DNA of 64,000 nucleotides from Bacteroidota bacterium. Its GTDB lineage: Bacteria; Bacteroidota; Bacteroidia; Cytophagales; Cyclobacteriaceae. Shown one piece after another: positions 18,261-28,255 of this stretch. The position numbers and the translations under genes were made by a program. The notes under the pieces are model-generated. The model was not told where the DNA came from and made no database searches. It saw nothing but the letters and a program-made list of their open reading frames with translations. The DNA is taken from contig JAEYWY010000017.1 of NCBI GenBank assembly GCA_023428695.1, positions 124,001 through 188,000 on the forward strand. Direction: 5' to 3'. The stretch's first letter is position 1. Each line of letters begins with the position of its first letter.

Positions 18261-19033
18261 TTATACGTATAGTTTTCTTCTATATACTGGTGCGTTGTCA
18301 ATATCTCCGTTCTATCCTCGTGTATCGCAACGGTATGTTCAAAATGTGCCGACGGTTTCCGGTCGCTTGTGCGAATGGTCCAGCCATCACGCTCCTGCAC
18401 CACATTCCGGGTGCCCTGGTTGATCATGGGTTCTATCGCGAACACCATTCCCTTCACAAGCTTCACGCCCTTGCCCCGCTTTCCGTAGTTCGGAACTTCC
18501 GGATCTTCATGCAGCTTCCGGCCAACTCCGTGACCGACAAGCTCCCTTACAACACCGTAACCGAACTGTTCCACATAGCTCTGAATCGCGAACGAAACAT
18601 CACCTATCCGGTTTCCTGCTCTCGCGTTTTCTATCCCGCGAAAGAGGGAGTCATACGTGCGTTCCAGTAAGAGTAGCGTTTCCGGATGTACACCTTCCAA
18701 CGGATAGGTATACGCAGAATCCGTATGAAACCCCTTGTAGTACACTCCGCAATCCACCGAGATCACATCAGTCTCACGCAACTCGTACTTTCCGGGAAAG
18801 CCGTGAACCACGACTTCGTTAACCGAAATACAAAGTGACGCAGGGAACCCGTTGTAATTTTTGAACGACGGTGATCCTCCATGATCGCGTATGAACTCTT
18901 CAGCTAACTTATCAAGTTCAGAGGTCCTTACTCCAGGTTTAACAATCCTGGCAACTTCCCCGTGAGCTTTTCCCAGTATCTGGGCTCCTTCACGGATTAT
19001 GGCAAGTTCCTCTTCCGTTTTTAAGTGAACCAT
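18221..19033 (-). CDS. map: Methionine aminopeptidase, type I
   Basis: Removes the initiator Met from new proteins. In this 270-residue protein the five metal ligands can be seen: two Asp in [16 protein letters not shown], His in [12 protein letters not shown], Glu in [11 protein letters not shown], and Glu in HFEHTVAI. The C-terminus runs about 25 residues past the usual ILTT end ([18 protein letters not shown]), and this extension is encoded over the start of infA (40-base overlap). It lies between secY and infA, a typical position. Confidence 0.96.
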   Translation of the reverse strand: MVHLKTEEELAIIREGAQILGKAHGEVARIVKPGVRTSELDKLAEEFIRDHGGSPSFKNYNGFPASLCISVNEVVVHGFPGKYELRETDVISVDCGVYYKGFHTDSAYTYPLEGVHPETLLLLERTYDSLFRGIENARAGNRIGDVSFAIQSYVEQFGYGVVRELVGHGVGRKLHEDPEVPNYGKRGKGVKLVKGMVFAIEPMINQGTRNVVQERDGWTIRTSDRKPSAHFEHTVAIHEDRTEILTTHQYIEENYTYKWRNKGQLNKMVL

Positions 19034-19042
19034 TTCAGCGTC

Positions 19043-20368
19043 CTACGCCGCAGCAATTTGAGAACGTCCCTTCACTCTCCCCGACTTCATCATACCTTCG
19101 TAATGCCTCATCAGCAGGTAGCTTTCGATTTGCTGGAGTGTATCCAATACAACACCAACAAGGATCAGCAGCGACGTACCACCGAAGAATTGCGCGAAGT
19201 TCTGACCGACACCGGCCTGCACTGCAAACGCAGGGATGATCGCGATGGCCGCCAGATATAATGCACCCGGCAGAGTGATTCTCGATAACACAGTATCTAT
19301 AAAGTCAGCGGTAGCTTTTCCGGGTTTTACACCAGGAATAAACCCGCCGTTTCTTTTCAGGTTGTCAGCAATGTCGTTTGAACGGATTGTGATCGCCGTG
19401 TAGAAGAACGTGAAGACCAGAATCAGTATAGCAAACAACAAACTGTATTGCCATGAAAAAGGATCTGAAAACGTTGACCCGATATACGCGCCCATCTCAG
19501 TATCCGAGAACAGACTTCCGAAGAAAGTCGGCACGAACATGAGGGCCTGGGCAAAGATGATCGGCATAACACCCGCACTGTTAAGCTTCAGCGGGATGAA
19601 GTCGCGTTTTCCACCGTATAGCTTGTTTCCGACCATTTGCTTCGCATACTGTATCGGAATCCGTCGCGTTGCCTGTGTGAGTGCGATTACCGCTACCACG
19701 ATAGCAAACAGTACAAACAATTCAATAATGAAGAAGATTGCTTTTCCAGGGAACTTGTCGTCGATTTCAGCAAGCAACGACATAGGCAGGCGTGAAATGA
19801 TACCTACCATGATCAGCATAGAGATACCGTTACCGATACCTTTATCTGTGATACGTTCGCCAAGCCACATACAGAACATCGTACCGGCGATAATCAATGC
19901 CAGCGACGACGCATACCACATCGTGCCAGGTGTCAGTATCCATTCAGGCTTTATTGTACCCTTCAGGTAGCTATAGCCCTGGAACAGTGTGATTACTATG
20001 GTAAGTACGCGCGTGAACTGATTAAGACGTTTACGACCGGACTCACCTTCCTTTTGCATCTTCTGGAAGTACGGTACAGCGAATGAAAGCAGCTGCACAA
20101 TGATCGACGCAGAGATGTAAGGCATGATACCCAATGCAAAGATCGAGGCATTGTTGAATGCCCCTCCAAGGAAGTTATTTATGAATCCAAGGATACCATC
20201 CTGATTTCTGGTTGGATCCAGGAAATCGGGGTGTGTAGCATTGATACCGGGAAGAACAATAAAGGACCCGAGACGGAAGATGATCAGATACCCAAGCGTG
20301 TTGAGGATCCTCACCCGGAGGTCTTCTATTGAGAAAATGTTCTTTATGGTCTGAAAGAAACGCTTCAT
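19043..20368 (-). CDS. secY: Protein translocase subunit SecY
   Basis: The channel of the Sec translocon in the inner membrane. The 441-residue protein has about ten membrane segments. Motifs include YLIIFRLGSFIVLPGI near the N-terminus, the plug and second segment around ALGIMPYISASIIVQLL, RIPIQYAKQ, and the C-terminal ESYLLMRHYEGMMK. The start codon overlaps the rplO stop by one base (TAATG), so the two are translationally coupled. Confidence 0.98.
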   Translation of the reverse strand: MKRFFQTIKNIFSIEDLRVRILNTLGYLIIFRLGSFIVLPGINATHPDFLDPTRNQDGILGFINNFLGGAFNNASIFALGIMPYISASIIVQLLSFAVPYFQKMQKEGESGRKRLNQFTRVLTIVITLFQGYSYLKGTIKPEWILTPGTMWYASSLALIIAGTMFCMWLGERITDKGIGNGISMLIMVGIISRLPMSLLAEIDDKFPGKAIFFIIELFVLFAIVVAVIALTQATRRIPIQYAKQMVGNKLYGGKRDFIPLKLNSAGVMPIIFAQALMFVPTFFGSLFSDTEMGAYIGSTFSDPFSWQYSLLFAILILVFTFFYTAITIRSNDIADNLKRNGGFIPGVKPGKATADFIDTVLSRITLPGALYLAAIAIIPAFAVQAGVGQNFAQFFGGTSLLILVGVVLDTLQQIESYLLMRHYEGMMKSGRVKGRSQIAAA

Positions 20369-20814
20369 TATTTCACCGTTGTGGCGGTTCCACCTACTTT
20401 TTCAATCGCCTGTACAGCTGAAGCACTGAACTTGTGCGCTTCAACATTGATCTTAGACTTCAATTCGCCTCTGCCTAATACTTTCACCTTGTCGTTCTTG
20501 CCTACGATTCCGTGCTCAACGAGGAACTGGAACGTAACGGCATCAGCATTTGCTTTGCCGGCAAGGCCTTCGATCACGTCAAGGTTTACAGCCTTGTAGT
20601 ATACTTTATTGTTATTCTTGAATCCGAACTTCGGAACACGGCGCTGCAATGGCATCTGACCACCTTCGAAGCCGGCCTTCTTGCTATATCCTGATCTCGA
20701 CTGAGCACCTTTGTGACCACGGCCCGCTGTGCTTCCACCCGAACCCTGTCCACGTCCAAGTCTCTTGTTTGTTTTCGTCGAACCTTCAGCAGGTTTCAAT
20801 GTATGCAGCTTCAT
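20368..20814 (-). CDS. rplO: 50S ribosomal protein L15
   Basis: A late-assembly large-subunit protein. The 148 residues begin MKLHTLKPAEGSTKTNKR and have the Gly-rich LGRGQGSGGSTAGRGHKG, then SGYSKKAGFEGGQMPLQRR. It is two bases after rpmD and its stop overlaps the secY start. Confidence 0.98.
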   Translation of the reverse strand: MKLHTLKPAEGSTKTNKRLGRGQGSGGSTAGRGHKGAQSRSGYSKKAGFEGGQMPLQRRVPKFGFKNNNKVYYKAVNLDVIEGLAGKANADAVTFQFLVEHGIVGKNDKVKVLGRGELKSKINVEAHKFSASAVQAIEKVGGTATTVK

Positions 20815-20815
20815 C

Positions 20816-20995
20816 TTAAAGTTCTTTAACAGTAATCAAATGATTCACCTTTGCAATCATACCGGCGATCTGGGGAGTTAGCTCCACCTCAACCGCTTTG
20901 TTGATTTTTCCGAGGCCAAGGGCCTTAATCGTCGCTTTCTGAGTAGCAGGACGCTTTATCGTGCTTCTTCTCTGAGTGATCTGTACTTTTGCCAT
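20816..20995 (-). CDS. rpmD: 50S ribosomal protein L30
   Basis: A 59-residue gene read directly between rpsE and rplO. It starts MAKVQITQRRSTIKRPATQ, continues KATIKALGLGKINKAVEVEL and ends NHLITVKEL. The LGLGKI segment and the final VKEL-type ending fit L30. The stop is two bases before rplO, and the gene lies six bases after rpsE, as in the usual spc order. Confidence 0.96.
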   Translation of the reverse strand: MAKVQITQRRSTIKRPATQKATIKALGLGKINKAVEVELTPQIAGMIAKVNHLITVKEL

Positions 20996-21001
20996 GGTCC
21001 G

Positions 21002-21520
21002 TTAGCCGTTGAATACTTTTGACAATGCAACTCCTCTGTTCTTGGCGATACTGAAAGCATCACGCATGCTGGTCAGGGCCTTGAAAGTTGCTTTTACCAC
21101 GTTGTGCGGGTTTGAAGAACCTTTAGACTTGGCCAACACGTTGTGTACACCAGCACTTTCCAGCACAGCACGCATCGCACCACCAGCAATAACACCAGTA
21201 CCGGGGGAAGCCGGCTTCAGGAGAACGAATCCTCCGCCGAACTTGCCAATCGATTCATGCGGAACAGTTCCTTTAATGATCGGAACTTTCACGAGATGCT
21301 TCTTCGCATCATCGATCCCTTTCGTAATGGCGTCCGTAACTTCGTTCGCCTTTCCAAGGCCATAGCCTACAACTCCGTTACCGTCACCTACAACAACAAT
21401 GGCGGCGAAGCTGAAACGACGACCTCCTTTAACCACCTTGGCAACACGCTCAATGGCTACAACACGTTCCTTAAGATCGATTTCGCTGGCTTTTACTGTG
21501 CTAATATTGCTTACTGACAT
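21002..21520 (-). CDS. rpsE: 30S ribosomal protein S5
   Basis: A decoding-fidelity protein on the small subunit. The 172 residues include the N-terminal double-stranded-RNA-binding signature [35 protein letters not shown], and [19 protein letters not shown]. It lies between rplR and rpmD. Confidence 0.98.
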   Translation of the reverse strand: MSVSNISTVKASEIDLKERVVAIERVAKVVKGGRRFSFAAIVVVGDGNGVVGYGLGKANEVTDAITKGIDDAKKHLVKVPIIKGTVPHESIGKFGGGFVLLKPASPGTGVIAGGAMRAVLESAGVHNVLAKSKGSSNPHNVVKATFKALTSMRDAFSIAKNRGVALSKVFNG

Positions 21521-21530
21521 ATTTCAGTTC

Positions 21531-21881
21531 TTAGAATTTTAATCCACCTTCCCTGGCGCCATCCGCCAAAGCTTTAATATTACCATGATAGAGATACCCG
21601 TTGCGATCGAACACCACGTCGGTTACGCCGGCAGCAATTGCCTTCTCGGCGAGCTTCTTTCCGACGCTCTTTGATGTGTCGATATTCAGTTTCATGTCTT
21701 TCGCCACATCCGCAGATGAAGCTGCAACCAGCGTCGTTCCTTTCGCATCGTCGACCAGCTGAGCATAGATACCGCGATTGCTTCTGAACACCGACAATCT
21801 CGGACGCTCCGTTGAACCGGTGATCTTCTTGCGGACACCAGCCTTTATTCTTGCTCTTCTTTCTCTGTTCTTGCCTGCCAT
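21531..21881 (-). CDS. rplR: 50S ribosomal protein L18
   Basis: Binds 5S rRNA in the central protuberance. The 116 residues contain [40 protein letters not shown] and the ending [18 protein letters not shown], all typical of L18. It lies between rplF and rpsE. Confidence 0.98.
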   Translation of the reverse strand: MAGKNRERRARIKAGVRKKITGSTERPRLSVFRSNRGIYAQLVDDAKGTTLVAASSADVAKDMKLNIDTSKSVGKKLAEKAIAAGVTDVVFDRNGYLYHGNIKALADGAREGGLKF

Positions 21882-21915
21882 AGTTCTTTACTTTTTCCTA
21901 TGAAGCTTTTGTTAA

Positions 21916-22467
21916 TTATTTAGCAGCAGCCTTACCAGCTTTTCTGCGTACGAACTCACCTGTAAAGCGAACACCTTTCCCTTTGTAAGGTTCTACCTTT
22001 CTCAGTGACTTGATCTTGGCGGCTACCTGTCCGATAAGCTGCTTGTCAATACCTTCAAGAATGATAGTCGGGTTCTGACCTTTTTCCTGTTGCGCCTGAA
22101 CCTTGATTTCAGAGGGAACGGCCAGGAAAATATTGTGTGAATATCCAAGGCTGAGTTCAAGGACGTTGGATTGCGCATTTGCCTTGTAACCAACACCGAC
22201 AAGTTCGAGTTGATGCTTAAATCCGTTTGAAACGCCCTCAACCATATTGGCAATCAATGCACGGTACAAACCATGCAATGCTTTATGACGCTTCTGTTCA
22301 GTAGGACGGACAACCGTGAGTTCATTATTCTCCTGCTTGATCGTGAAATCGGGGTCGATTTCCTGATGCAGTTCTCCTTTCGGTCCTTTGACTGATACCT
22401 TGCTCTTCGCAACGCTGATTGTAACGTTGGAAGGGATCTCAATTACTTTATAACCTATGCGTGACAT
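21916..22467 (-). CDS. rplF: 50S ribosomal protein L6
   Basis: Lies near the factor-binding site of the large subunit. The 183 residues begin MSRIGYKVIEIPSNVTI and include VKGPKGEL, ALIANMVEGVSNGFKHQLEL and the C-terminal motif EPYKGKGVRFTGEFVRRKAG. It lies 13 bases after rpsH. Confidence 0.98.
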   Translation of the reverse strand: MSRIGYKVIEIPSNVTISVAKSKVSVKGPKGELHQEIDPDFTIKQENNELTVVRPTEQKRHKALHGLYRALIANMVEGVSNGFKHQLELVGVGYKANAQSNVLELSLGYSHNIFLAVPSEIKVQAQQEKGQNPTIILEGIDKQLIGQVAAKIKSLRKVEPYKGKGVRFTGEFVRRKAGKAAAK

Positions 22468-22480
22468 GGTGTTCTCTTAA

Positions 22481-22879
22481 TTAATATACGTAGCACAGTA
22501 CTTCACCACCGACATTCATCGAACGGGCTTCCTTGTCCGTAATCACACCTTTCGAAGTTGAAAGGATCGCTACTCCAAGGCCATTAAGTACCCGCGGCAT
22601 GGAAGACGTATCAACGTACTTCCTGAGACCCGGAGTACTGATTCTCTCGAGCTTTGTAATCGCTGACTCCCGTGTTTCCGGGTTGTATTTCAGCGCAATT
22701 TTGATTGTACCCTGATGATTCGCCGTATCCTCGAACTTATAATTGAGGATGTAACCCTTGTCAAAAAGTACTTTTGTGATTTCCTTCTTGAGGTTAGAGG
22801 CCGGAATTTCCACTACTCTGTGGTTCGCCTTGATCGCGTTCCGAAGCCGGGTTAAGTAATCTGCTATAGGATCAGTCAT
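22481..22879 (-). CDS. rpsH: 30S ribosomal protein S8
   Basis: Binds the central domain of 16S rRNA. The 132 residues include the N-terminal [15 protein letters not shown], and the C-terminal signature [19 protein letters not shown] with GGEVLCYVY. Unlike its neighbours it is preceded by a 199-base gap that contains a canonical promoter, so transcription can restart here. Confidence 0.98.
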   Translation of the reverse strand: MTDPIADYLTRLRNAIKANHRVVEIPASNLKKEITKVLFDKGYILNYKFEDTANHQGTIKIALKYNPETRESAITKLERISTPGLRKYVDTSSMPRVLNGLGVAILSTSKGVITDKEARSMNVGGEVLCYVY

Positions 22880-22894
22880 TTTCTTCGTCCTGTT

Positions 22895-22932
22895 TATTAA
22901 AAAGCAAGCCCGCGTTTAAAAAAACCGGGCTG
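22895..22932 (-). promoter_or_regulatory. Leader hairpin upstream of rpsH
   Basis: Close to the predicted start point of the rpsH promoter. The minus strand can fold as AGCCCG...CGGGCT around the T-rich segment GTTTTTTTAAACG, and then reads TTGCTTTTTAA before the start codon. It could act as a leader stem or weak attenuator. It shares the CCGGGC core with the hairpin at 23040-23065. Confidence 0.5.
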
Positions 22933-22963
22933 CAAAGATACGTAACATTTTTTGTTAATCAAA
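22933..22963 (-). promoter_or_regulatory. Predicted internal promoter for rpsH and downstream genes
   Basis: Minus-strand TTTG (22963-22960), exactly 19 bases, then TATCTTTG (22940-22933), a full match to the Bacteroidota consensus. The bases after it, CAGCCCGG, resemble those after the rpsL and rplC promoters. It would drive rpsH through rplQ separately from the rplC promoter. Confidence 0.8.
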
Positions 22964-23034
22964 CTGTTATCGGGTTTCGGATTCGCTCCCATCCTGGAGC
23001 CAGAGCCGACCTGGATACTCAGCAACCTTATGTA

Positions 23035-23065
23035 TAAAACCGGGCTTCAGTTTCCCGAAGCCGGG
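23035..23065 (-). terminator. Terminator-like hairpin after rpsN
   Basis: Arms CCGGGCTTC (23040-23048) and GAAGCCGGG (23057-23065) pair with one mismatch around an eight-base loop. On the minus strand the stem is followed by TTTTAT, 14 bases after the rpsN stop. It would end or weaken the upstream transcript just before the internal promoter. Confidence 0.7.
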
Positions 23066-23078
23066 ACAAGTTTCAAAC

Positions 23079-23348
23079 TTACCAGCTTGACTTTGTCAAA
23101 CCGGGGATCTTACCGGCAGAAGCCATTTCGCGGAATACGTTCCGGCAAACGCCGAATTTCCTCATATAGCCGCGCGGACGGCCCGTCAACTTGCAACGGT
23201 TCTTCAAACGAACCGGCGAAGCATTGCGGGGAAGCTTGTCAAGAGCCAGGTAATCACCGGCTTCCTTAAGCGCTTTCCTCTTTGCCGCATGCGTTGCAAC
23301 GAGTCTTTGTCTTTTTGCTTCTCTTGCTATTACGGATAGTTTAGCCAT
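23079..23348 (-). CDS. rpsN: 30S ribosomal protein S14 (zinc-free form)
   Basis: A small-subunit head protein. The 89-residue length and the absence of paired CxxC motifs identify the long, zinc-free S14. The signature is [20 protein letters not shown] with [18 protein letters not shown] at the end. It lies between rplE and the internal promoter region before rpsH. Confidence 0.98.
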   Translation of the reverse strand: MAKLSVIAREAKRQRLVATHAAKRKALKEAGDYLALDKLPRNASPVRLKNRCKLTGRPRGYMRKFGVCRNVFREMASAGKIPGLTKSSW

Positions 23349-23356
23349 TTTCTCTC

Positions 23357-23908
23357 TTAGTTTTTATTGGCAAAGGGCATCCCGAATGCTTTCAGGAGTT
23401 CAAAGCTTTCTTCGTCAGTTTGAGCAGTCGTAACAAATGTGATATCCATCCCGCTGATCTTGTTCACCTTGTCGATAGATATCTCAGGGAAGATGATCTG
23501 TTCCTTAACACCCAGGGTGTAATTTCCGCGACCATCGAATCCTTTGTTATTCACGCCACGGAAGTCTCTCACACGGGGAAGAGCAATGTTCATGAGGCGA
23601 TCCATGAATTCGTACATCCGGTCGCCGCGCAAGGTTACGCGAACACCGATCGGCATATTCTCACGCAACTTGAAGTTGGAAATCGCTTTCTTCGACTTCG
23701 TCGCAACTGCCTTCTGGCCTGAGATCGTAGAAATCTCCTCGAGAGCGACGTCAATCAGCTTCTTGTCGGTTACAGCGACGCCCATACCCTTGTTAATGCA
23801 GATCTTCTCGATCTTGGGTACCTGCATGATCGACTTGTAATTGAACTTCTGCTTAAGCGCAGGGACAATTTCCTTTGTGTACTTGTCCTTTAATCTTGGA
23901 GTTGCCAT
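23357..23908 (-). CDS. rplE: 50S ribosomal protein L5
   Basis: Binds 5S rRNA and contacts P-site tRNA. The 183 residues have the motif [40 protein letters not shown], and the C-terminal [17 protein letters not shown]. Its start overlaps the rplX stop by one base. Confidence 0.98.
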   Translation of the reverse strand: MATPRLKDKYTKEIVPALKQKFNYKSIMQVPKIEKICINKGMGVAVTDKKLIDVALEEISTISGQKAVATKSKKAISNFKLRENMPIGVRVTLRGDRMYEFMDRLMNIALPRVRDFRGVNNKGFDGRGNYTLGVKEQIIFPEISIDKVNKISGMDITFVTTAQTDEESFELLKAFGMPFANKN

Positions 23909-24264
23909 TACTTGATAAATTCTCCTGTTTTCTTCGAATATCTCTGCAGTTTACCCTTGTCGTTGAGCTTCCGTCCGATACGCGTCGGTTTTCCGTTCGA
24001 CGGGTCAACAAGCATCAGGTTACTGATGTGTACAGGTGCTTCAACCTTTACGATACCACCTTCCGGCTTGCCAGCTGAAGGCTTCTCGTGTTTGGTGATC
24101 AGGTTGACTCCTTTTACAATAGCGCGGTTCTTATCCGGAAATACTTCCAGGACCTCACCTTTGTATTCCTTTTGCGGCGTGCTCTTGAAGTCACCGGCGA
24201 TTACGACCACCGTATCGCCTTTCTTTATATGCAACTTACGTTGCTTGTTCTTTTTCCTTTCCAT
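23908..24264 (-). CDS. rplX: 50S ribosomal protein L24
   Basis: An assembly-initiator protein near the exit tunnel. The 118 residues have a KOW motif ([38 protein letters not shown]) and the family stretch [20 protein letters not shown]. The stop overlaps the rplE start (TAATG). Confidence 0.97.
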   Translation of the reverse strand: MERKKNKQRKLHIKKGDTVVVIAGDFKSTPQKEYKGEVLEVFPDKNRAIVKGVNLITKHEKPSAGKPEGGIVKVEAPVHISNLMLVDPSNGKPTRIGRKLNDKGKLQRYSKKTGEFIK

Positions 24265-24267
24265 TGC

Positions 24268-24636
24268 TTAAATAACTTCAGGGGCCAATGAAACGATCTT
24301 CATATACTGTTTCTCCCTCAACTCACGCGCAACAGGCCCGAAGATACGGGTACCTCTTGGCTCGTCCTGAGCATTGAGAAGAACAGCTGCATTATCTTCA
24401 AAACGGATATATGATCCATCCTTTCTGCGAACTTCCTTGGTTGTCCTTACGACAACTGCTTTCGTTACAGTACCTTTCTTAACCTGGCTGCTTGGCAAGG
24501 CTGACTTTACCGTAACAACGATCTTGTCGCCCACAGACGCGTAACGTCTACCTGTTCCGCCCAGGACGTGCATACAAAGAACCTCTTTTGCGCCACTATT
24601 GTCTGCTACGGTTAGTCTTGATTCGGTGCGTATCAT
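24268..24636 (-). CDS. rplN: 50S ribosomal protein L14
   Basis: A subunit-interface protein. The 122 residues start [19 protein letters not shown], include [13 protein letters not shown] and [17 protein letters not shown], and end with [20 protein letters not shown], all typical. It is three bases before rplX. Confidence 0.98.
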   Translation of the reverse strand: MIRTESRLTVADNSGAKEVLCMHVLGGTGRRYASVGDKIVVTVKSALPSSQVKKGTVTKAVVVRTTKEVRRKDGSYIRFEDNAAVLLNAQDEPRGTRIFGPVARELREKQYMKIVSLAPEVI

Positions 24637-24679
24637 ATCTGTATAATATTCTTATCTGTTATGCTCTCAAAGCCAAAGA

Positions 24680-24934
24680 TTACTTCGCCTTTTCAACGAT
24701 CTCCACCAGCCTCCAGCGCTTATCCTTGCTCAGCGGGCGCGTCTCCATGATGCGAACAGTATCACCGATTCCGGCTGCATTCTCTTCATCATGCGCCTTG
24801 AGCTTGGTGGTCTTGTTCACAAATTTTCCGTAGATCGGGTGCTTAACCTTTCTGTCAACCGCAACCGTGATGGTCTTTTGCATCTTGTTACTGGTCACTT
24901 TTCCGATCCTTTCTTTACGTTCGTTCCTTTCCAT
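24680..24934 (-). CDS. rpsQ: 30S ribosomal protein S17
   Basis: A primary 16S-binding OB-fold protein. The 84 residues contain [40 protein letters not shown] and the signature [20 protein letters not shown]. It lies between rpmC and rplN. Confidence 0.98.
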   Translation of the reverse strand: MERNERKERIGKVTSNKMQKTITVAVDRKVKHPIYGKFVNKTTKLKAHDEENAAGIGDTVRIMETRPLSKDKRWRLVEIVEKAK

Positions 24935-24942
24935 GGGAGGAA

Positions 24943-25137
24943 TTATTTTTGAAGTTCTTTAGCCTTTAATTCAGTGCTCAACCGGGCAACCAGTTTGCGG
25001 GTATGCCTGAGTTTCATCGGGTTTTCCACCGCTGAAATCTGGTGCGCAAACTTCAGTTTACGCAGCGCTTCTTTTTCGCTGGCGATCTTTTCCTTGAGTT
25101 CTTCTGCACTCAGTGCATGTATTTCCGAGTTCTTCAT
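24943..25137 (-). CDS. rpmC: 50S ribosomal protein L29
   Basis: An exit-tunnel protein that helps bind SRP and trigger factor. The 64-residue helical protein has the signature [20 protein letters not shown] close to its end. It lies seven bases after rplP and eight before rpsQ. Confidence 0.97.
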   Translation of the reverse strand: MKNSEIHALSAEELKEKIASEKEALRKLKFAHQISAVENPMKLRHTRKLVARLSTELKAKELQK

Positions 25138-25144
25138 GACACTA

Positions 25145-25564
25145 TTATTCTACGTAATCTGGTCTTACGGTAAATCTGGTTTTGATGGGAAGCTTGCCTT
25201 CAGCAAGTTTCAACGCCTCCTTGGCGACAGCGAGGTTTACACCACCTGCCTCGAAGAGGATCGTACCAGGTTTAATAACTGCCACCCAGTATTCAGGCGC
25301 ACCTTTACCTTTACCCATACGCACTTCAGCAGGCTTGCGGGTTACGGGTTTATCAGGGAAGATTCGTATCCAAACCTGACCTTCGCGCTTCATCGCTCTT
25401 GTAACGGCAATACGTGCTGCCTCGAGCTGACGTGCAGTAATCCAACCACCTTCAAGCGCTTTCAATGCGAAAGATCCGAAGGCAATGCTATGTCCACGGG
25501 TTGCAATTCCCTTTACACGTCCCTTCTGCGTTTTTCTGAATTTCGTTCGTTTAGGCTGTAACAT
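25145..25564 (-). CDS. rplP: 50S ribosomal protein L16
   Basis: Helps shape the A-site tRNA region of the large subunit. The 139 residues begin [19 protein letters not shown] and contain [40 protein letters not shown] and [19 protein letters not shown]. It lies after rpsC. Confidence 0.98.
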   Translation of the reverse strand: MLQPKRTKFRKTQKGRVKGIATRGHSIAFGSFALKALEGGWITARQLEAARIAVTRAMKREGQVWIRIFPDKPVTRKPAEVRMGKGKGAPEYWVAVIKPGTILFEAGGVNLAVAKEALKLAEGKLPIKTRFTVRPDYVE

Positions 25565-25596
25565 CGTTACCTCGCTTTATTGCTTTCGTAATTAAA

Positions 25597-26382
25597 TTAA
25601 CCGTTTCTTCTTCCGCCTCTGTCTCCACCACGACGCTGGTCACCACCTCTTCTGCGACCACGATCGCCGCCTCTGTCGCCACGCTCGCCCTTCTGGTGGC
25701 CGCCACCTTGGCCGGCCGCGCTGCTTGCGAGACCAACGTTAGGTGAAAGATCGCGCTTGCCATAGATCTCACCCTTGAAGATCCATACCTTGATACCGAT
25801 CTTTCCGTAAACGGTTTGAGCTTCGGAGATTGCGTAGTCAATATCAGCGCGCAGTGTATGCAGCGGGATACGGCCTTCTTTGTACTGTTCTGTACGCGCC
25901 ATATCAGCACCTGCAAGACGGCCTGACACTTTTACTTTGATACCTTCAGCACCTACGCGCATCGCAGACGCAATTGCCTGCTTCATCGCACGCTTGTAGC
26001 TGATACGAGCCTCGATTTGCTGCGCGATAGATTCTCCTACCAGTTTTGCATCGAGCTCAGGACGTTTGATCTCGAAAATGTTGATCTGAACATCCTTATT
26101 GGTGATTTTCTTAAGTTCTTCCTTGATCTTGTCAACCTCGCCACCACCTTTACCGATCACAACGCCGGGACGTGCCGTGTGGATCGTCAGTGTGATGCGC
26201 TTCAGTGTACGCTCAATAACAACTTTGGCGATACCGCCCTTAGGAATACGAGCCTGTACGTAATCTCTGATCTTTTGATCTTCAACGAGTTTATCAGAGA
26301 ATGTCTTGCCACCGTACCAGTTGGAATCCCAACCACGAACGATGCCTAAACGCAGACTTACCGGATTAATTTTTTGTCCCAT
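25597..26382 (-). CDS. rpsC: 30S ribosomal protein S3 with Arg/Gly/Asp-rich tail
   Basis: Forms part of the mRNA entry channel. Residues 1 to about 215 are a normal S3: [18 protein letters not shown], the KH domain with [20 protein letters not shown], and [21 protein letters not shown] text near 205. The last 40 residues or so are a low-complexity Arg/Gly/Asp-rich tail that is likely disordered and may touch RNA. The gene overlaps rplV by one base. Confidence 0.97.
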   Translation of the reverse strand: MGQKINPVSLRLGIVRGWDSNWYGGKTFSDKLVEDQKIRDYVQARIPKGGIAKVVIERTLKRITLTIHTARPGVVIGKGGGEVDKIKEELKKITNKDVQINIFEIKRPELDAKLVGESIAQQIEARISYKRAMKQAIASAMRVGAEGIKVKVSGRLAGADMARTEQYKEGRIPLHTLRADIDYAISEAQTVYGKIGIKVWIFKGEIYGKRDLSPNVGLASSAAGQGGGHQKGERGDRGGDRGRRRGGDQRRGGDRGGRRNG

Positions 26383-26852
26383 TATTCCTTTTCTTTTTCT
26401 TCGGTTGTTGATACTTCCGCAGACGCTTCTTTGAGGCTGTCCACGACGAGCGTTACATGGTTGGAACGCTTTCTGATTCTGTGCGCGCGGCCCTGGGGAG
26501 CTGGTCTCAGACGTTTAAGGATCCTTCCGCCGTCAACCCACACCTCTTTCACATAGAGGTCTGCATCTTCAAGCTTAACATCCTGGTTCTTTGCAGTCCA
26601 ACCTGAAATTGCTGACAACAGCAGTTTTTCGAGTTTCGGCGCGCCGACCTTAGGCTCATGCTTAAGGATGCTGAGCGCCTTATTTACACGCTGGCCACGA
26701 ATGAGGTCAGCAACAAGTCTCATTTTGCGAGGAGAAGTCGGAACGTTCTTCAGTTTTGCAACGGCAGGACCGCTCTGTGCGGCTTCCTTGCGTGCGTCGC
26801 GCTTTTCACGCTTAAGGACGGACCTTTTTGTTTTTTTCGCTACCTCTTCCAT
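26382..26852 (-). CDS. rplV: 50S ribosomal protein L22 with charged ends
   Basis: Lines the exit tunnel. The core (about residues 30-135) has the motifs [29 protein letters not shown] and [20 protein letters not shown]. The Lys/Arg-rich N-terminal extension and an acidic C-terminus bring it to 156 residues against about 110 in E. coli. It overlaps the rpsC start by one base and lies two bases after rpsS. Confidence 0.97.
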   Translation of the reverse strand: MEEVAKKTKRSVLKREKRDARKEAAQSGPAVAKLKNVPTSPRKMRLVADLIRGQRVNKALSILKHEPKVGAPKLEKLLLSAISGWTAKNQDVKLEDADLYVKEVWVDGGRILKRLRPAPQGRAHRIRKRSNHVTLVVDSLKEASAEVSTTEEKEKE

Positions 26853-26854
26853 GA

Positions 26855-27133
26855 TTACCTGGCGTTATCTTTCTTATTACCTGAGTGCCCACGGAACGTA
26901 CGGGTAGGAGCGAATTCGCCGAGCTTATGCCCTACCATGTTTTCCGTCACGTAGACAGGAATGAATTTATTCCCATTGTGAACGGCAAATGTGTGCCCGA
27001 TCAATTCCGGGGTCACTGTTGATCTTCTCGACCAAGTCTTGATTACAGACTTCTTGCCTGATTTTTCGACAGTCTCCACCTTTCTTAACAGGCGGAAGTC
27101 GCAATACGGTCCTTTCTTAATCGAACGTCCCAT
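26855..27133 (-). CDS. rpsS: 30S ribosomal protein S19
   Basis: A small-subunit head protein next to S13. The 92 residues begin [19 protein letters not shown] and include [20 protein letters not shown] and the ending [19 protein letters not shown]. Its start overlaps the rplB stop by one base. Confidence 0.98.
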   Translation of the reverse strand: MGRSIKKGPYCDFRLLRKVETVEKSGKKSVIKTWSRRSTVTPELIGHTFAVHNGNKFIPVYVTENMVGHKLGEFAPTRTFRGHSGNKKDNAR

Positions 27134-27957
27134 TATTTTTTCCTCTTAGCTATGATTAGACGATCTGAATACTTTTTAGGGTGTCTTGTCTTCTTACCTT
27201 TCGTGTACAAGCCATTGCGTGATCTCGGGTGTCCACCTGATGCACGACCTTCACCACCACCCATGGGGTGATCAACAGGGTTCATGGCAACACCTCTGGT
27301 ACGGGGACGAACACCTCTCCAGCGGCTGCGACCAGCCTTGCCCACACTTTCATTCATGTGATCAGCATTCGATGTAGCTCCGATTGTTGCCATACAACGA
27401 TCAAGAACGTTACGCATTTCACCAGAAGGCATCTTTAGGGTAGCCATACCGTTTTCACGCGCGAGGAGCTGAACAAAACATCCGGCAGAACGTGCAATCG
27501 CGCCACCTTTACCAGGCTTGATCTCAACGTTATGAACGATAGTACCAAGAGGAATTTTAGAGAGCGGCAACGCATTTCCAACTTCAGGAGCAACGTCCGG
27601 ACCTGAAACGAGTTGTTGTCCGACTTTCAAACCCTCGGGAGCGATGATGTATGATTTCGCACCATCAGCATAGTACAACAACGCGAGTCTCGCGCTGCGT
27701 GTGGGATCGTATTCAATTGACTTCACCACGGCAGGGACACCAGCCTTGTCGCGCTTGAAGTCGATTATTCTCAGCTTCTGTTTGTGACCACCGCCGATAT
27801 AACGCATGGTAAGGCGGCCATTGCTGTTACGGCCACCGGTCTTTTTCACGGTAGTTACCAGTGACTTCTCAGGCTTCGATGCAGTAATGTCATCGAACGA
27901 AGGTGCGAGTCTGTGTCGCGAGCCTGCGGTTACCGGTTTAAGTTTCTTCAACGCCAT
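27133..27957 (-). CDS. rplB: 50S ribosomal protein L2
   Basis: Close to the peptidyl-transferase centre and needed for subunit joining. The 274 residues have the core [40 protein letters not shown], and the conserved His in [16 protein letters not shown] near the C-terminus. It lies between rplW and rpsS. Confidence 0.99.
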   Translation of the reverse strand: MALKKLKPVTAGSRHRLAPSFDDITASKPEKSLVTTVKKTGGRNSNGRLTMRYIGGGHKQKLRIIDFKRDKAGVPAVVKSIEYDPTRSARLALLYYADGAKSYIIAPEGLKVGQQLVSGPDVAPEVGNALPLSKIPLGTIVHNVEIKPGKGGAIARSAGCFVQLLARENGMATLKMPSGEMRNVLDRCMATIGATSNADHMNESVGKAGRSRWRGVRPRTRGVAMNPVDHPMGGGEGRASGGHPRSRNGLYTKGKKTRHPKKYSDRLIIAKRKK

Positions 27958-27967
27958 CGCTCAAATA

Positions 27968-28255
27968 TTATACGTTGCTATAAAAATCAATTACTTCGCC
28001 CTGGGCCAGCGTTACGATCGCCTTCTTGTACCCGGGTCTGCGGCCCGAAAGAATACCAGTCTTTGTGTAACGGGTCTTCTTCTTACCCATTACATTCTGT
28101 GTATTCACGCGCTCGACATTCACACCATACTGTTTCTCTACGGCTCTCTTGATCTCCACCTTATTGGCATCCATATCCACGATGAAACCGTACTTCCCTT
28201 TCTCATTGAGAGCGGAAACTTTCTCAGTAACCAATGGTCTCTTCAGAATACTCAT
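27968..28255 (-). CDS. rplW: 50S ribosomal protein L23
   Basis: An exit-tunnel docking point for trigger factor and SRP. The 95 residues begin [18 protein letters not shown] and contain YGFIVDMDANKVEIKRAVE and the loop with GRRPGYKKAIVTL. It overlaps the rplD stop by one base. Confidence 0.98.
   Translation of the reverse strand: MSILKRPLVTEKVSALNEKGKYGFIVDMDANKVEIKRAVEKQYGVNVERVNTQNVMGKKKTRYTKTGILSGRRPGYKKAIVTLAQGEVIDFYSNV

Noticed and set aside
24974..25561. 195-codon plus-strand frame opposite rpmC-rplP
   Set aside because: Antisense to two ribosomal protein genes that match their families over full length.
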